From: Quillaja saponaria
Lineage: Eukaryota; Streptophyta; Magnoliopsida; Fabales; Quillajaceae
NCBI GenBank assembly: GCA_029379385.1
Contig: CM055609.1
Location: 3,534,001-3,598,000, forward strand
DNA length: 64,000 bases
Reading direction: 5' to 3'
In this document: in pieces, positions 61,885 to 64,000 of the stretch
How positions within the stretch are numbered: the stretch's first letter is position 1
Layout: each line of letters begins with the position of its first letter
Position numbers and translations under genes: made by a program
The notes under the pieces: generated by a model
Told to the model about the DNA's origin: nothing
The model's database searches: none
Seen by the model: only the letters and a program-made list of their open reading frames with translations

Positions 61885-62947
61885 TCATGACGGGGCTTCA
61901 ACACAGTTCTTTTTACTTGGAAACTGGTCCTCTTTATCTGCATTTTCTTCCTCTTCAGTCACTCCTAGGTTTTCTTCTGCATCGCCTTGGCTTCTTTTCC
62001 TTTGAGGAATAACTTGGAAGAAAGATGCTCTCCAGTCTCTCGACTCCAAGAATTTGAGTAGTATCTCTAGTACTTGATTAACAGTTAGGACCTGCCTCAG
62101 ATGAACAATGAGTTAAGATATATATAGATGAAATTTGAATATATTTGGTAGAAAAAGAACTGTTAGACTGTCACTATGAGCACACTCTTTCTGCCAACTG
62201 AGCAATAAGGTTACTGTTAATAACTTTACATGCAACTTTAGAGATGAGAATTTGACCTCCACCAAGCTGGTGGGAACTTATGGCACTCAATGGGGAATCT
62301 CATCATTTACAGTAGTATACTAGCTTCATATGATGACAGCAGTGCAATGCAGATGCATTCTTGGACACAAGCACATGACAGACGAGCTATTTTTACCAAA
62401 TGTCCTTCCCTGCTACATGGGCTGGACAAAGAACTTGTCTTAAAAAAGGTTAGGCTGCCAATGGAATTTCTTTGAAGAGGACAGCATAACACACACTTCC
62501 TAAGCTTGTATTTGGATAATAATAAGCAAAATGACCATTACTGTCAATTTGAGAGAAGAAAGAAGTAAGGATTAAGACCAATAATACCTGAGAACTCGAC
62601 ATCTTCAGGTAATTCCCAATTGGGAGTTTAGCAGTCTGGATTCCCTGCTCTTCCGCCTTCTTCATAGTTATTCCTTTCCACCGGTTTCGATCCACTAACC
62701 CACCAATAATATATATCTTCTTTAGATCAAGTTCATGCAGCACAGTCTCTGCATCCGCTGTGAGATATACCAAATTTTCCTTCTGATCTTGCAAGGCTAC
62801 AATGTAAGACTGATTTTCCTTCTCCATCATCCACTTATCAAATCCTGGGAGCCTTTTTAGTTGGTTATCCATTTCTCCCTTGCATCCAGTCAACCAGAGA
62901 TGAGCAGGGGAAGTACATCGTCCATTTACTGCATAACAGTACATAAT
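61885..62947 (-). CDS. TRM10: tRNA (guanine-9-N1) methyltransferase TRM10, 3' part
   Basis: The last two exons are seen on minus, 62588-62947 and 61885-62091, giving 188 residues. SPOUT-class enzyme methylating N1 of G9 in tRNA with S-adenosylmethionine. The first visible exon opens IMYCYAVNGRCTSPAHLWLT and contains LVYLTADAETVLHELDLKKI. YIIGGLVDRNRWKGITMKKA and TAKLPIGNYLKMSSSQ follow, the conserved trefoil-knot and cofactor-binding region. The last exon gives VLTVNQVLEILLKFLESRDW, VIPQRKR and an acidic tail ending CVEAPS. The Arabidopsis protein (At5g47680, as I recall) has about 140 more N-terminal residues. Their exons are not found between 62950 and 64000, so they lie past the edge after an intron over 1 kb long. 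Confidence 0.9.
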
Positions 62948-64000
62948 CTGCAGGTTTCATTGATAACTAAGGGAAGATCCAAAAAATAGCAAGGAAACAA
63001 TGATTAAGATGTTCCCCAAGAAAAATAAAAGTAGAGTCAACAGAATGTATTGAACTAGAACTACAATTGATTTTTTGATAAATAACTAGAACCGCAATAG
63101 ATATCAATGCCAAGGACTTCTTTTACTTTTCTATCTTCATTGGTTGAGGGGAGTTCTCCTGCCACTATATCTAGATACAGCAGAGGGAGTCAATGAGAAT
63201 CAATTGGAAAAGATCCTAACTTAAATGAATTCTTACACTTCTTTTTGCTGAAAAGAAAAAGAAAGAAGATACATAAAGAAGCATATTCCACAACTATGTG
63301 ATAACATCAAACAGTAATCAATCCTGAAATAATTTATGTCACAATAACAAGCTGTTAGTTGAAGTTTATTATCCATTGACAAGCAAGAGAATTAGTACTG
63401 TGTAATAATCCACCAATCACAGACCTCGACCTTATTTCTGATACCAATGTTTCACCAACAATAAAGCAAAACATTGATTGTCTAAAACATAAAATTCAAT
63501 CTCATCCAACACTTGAACTCAGGAATCCTCGAATGTGTGCCTAAATGCAACTTCCGAAACCAGATGACCAACTTATCAATACATTCTAGAAGTTTCTAGT
63601 GAGTACATAAAGAAACTTCTCAATCGACTAACCAGACACACTACAACTAATGGTCACAACCTATGGGTTGCCTGAAGTCTGTATCTAACCTCACCTAGTC
63701 TCCTTTCTTTACAGTTTTCTGGTTTCTATAAATGCCATAATTATTGGCCCATTGACCCATACCCATGTCATGAAGAAATTGGAGGCAAGTTATGAAATGT
63801 TACTTGCCTCTACATCAACTTGAATAGCTCATCTACCTTATAAGGGCCAGTCACATTTCTTCTACTCCCTCGTGCTCTCTTTCTTCCCCTCCTTACAACC
63901 ATGTCATGTTCTTCTCTCAGGCAAGGTGAATCTCCATTCTGGAATAATCACCTCTCTTTCCTTACTGCTAATATGCATTTGCCCACCAGCAACTATACTT
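62948..64000. other. TRM10 intron running to the window edge
   Basis: No exon or ORF of the expected TRM10 N-terminal region could be read here. The last 260 bases are less AT-rich and pyrimidine-rich on the plus strand (CTCCCTCGTGCTCTCTTTCT near 63865), possibly a repeat or an unrecognised insertion. Nothing else supportable. Confidence 0.4.

Noticed and set aside
1..64000. CRISPR arrays, bacterial operons, phage or viral inserts
   Set aside because: None seen; all recognised coding regions are plant nuclear genes with introns or typical plant intronless genes.

Overview
The window is nuclear DNA of a dicot plant. The genes are split by short AT-rich GT-AG introns, the intergenic DNA is very AT-rich, and the families are plant ones (MAP70, PPR-SMR, isoprenylated HMA proteins, trihelix, LEC1-type NF-YB). 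From memory of locus order, not checked by any search, two blocks are collinear with Arabidopsis. KINB2, OPT3, a one-HMA protein and SVR7 match the At4g16360-16390 neighbourhood. mtACP3, an Ole e 1-like protein, NF-YB2, NUDT2, a trihelix factor, L1L/NF-YB6 and TRM10 match At5g47630-47680. I would not name a species; a rosid is likely.

Layout: 1670-4929 (+) microtubule protein MAP70-5. 6107-8233 (-) chloroplast PPR-SMR protein of the SVR7/ATP4 type. 10112-11143 (-) one-HMA isoprenylated protein. 12946-13406 a MITE-like element abutting a broken small secreted peptide gene (13411-13893). 16857-18938 (+) two-HMA isoprenylated protein (HIPP7 type). 18939-26225 a long gene-poor stretch with ACGT-box-rich islands and a local tandem duplication. 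26226-29785 (+) metal-linked transporter OPT3. 31159-34118 (-) SnRK1 beta subunit. 36507-37067 (+) mitochondrial acyl carrier protein. 37668-38407 (-) Ole e 1-like secreted protein. 42132-42759 (+) NF-YB2/3. 44435-47530 (-) NUDT2-like Nudix hydrolase. 48242-50291 (+) trihelix factor. 51183-58387 (-) an interleaved tandem array of five tiny two-transmembrane proteins from two unrecognised families. 58947-60879 (+) L1L/NF-YB6. 61885-62947 (-) 3' part of TRM10, whose upstream exons lie beyond the right edge.

The most novel item is the A-B-A-B-A array of 58-77 residue membrane proteins at 51-58 kb. It sits between the trihelix and L1L genes, which are neighbours in Arabidopsis as I recall. Its last member is divergent from L1L across about 560 bp. 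The second surprise is a set of five single-base frameshifts, all read most simply as +1 insertions, in three otherwise well conserved genes (OPT3 once, NF-YB2 once, L1L three times). They are either real lesions or consensus errors in the assembly, and the sequence alone cannot decide. All exon joins were made by hand from splice consensus, frame and remembered family sequence.
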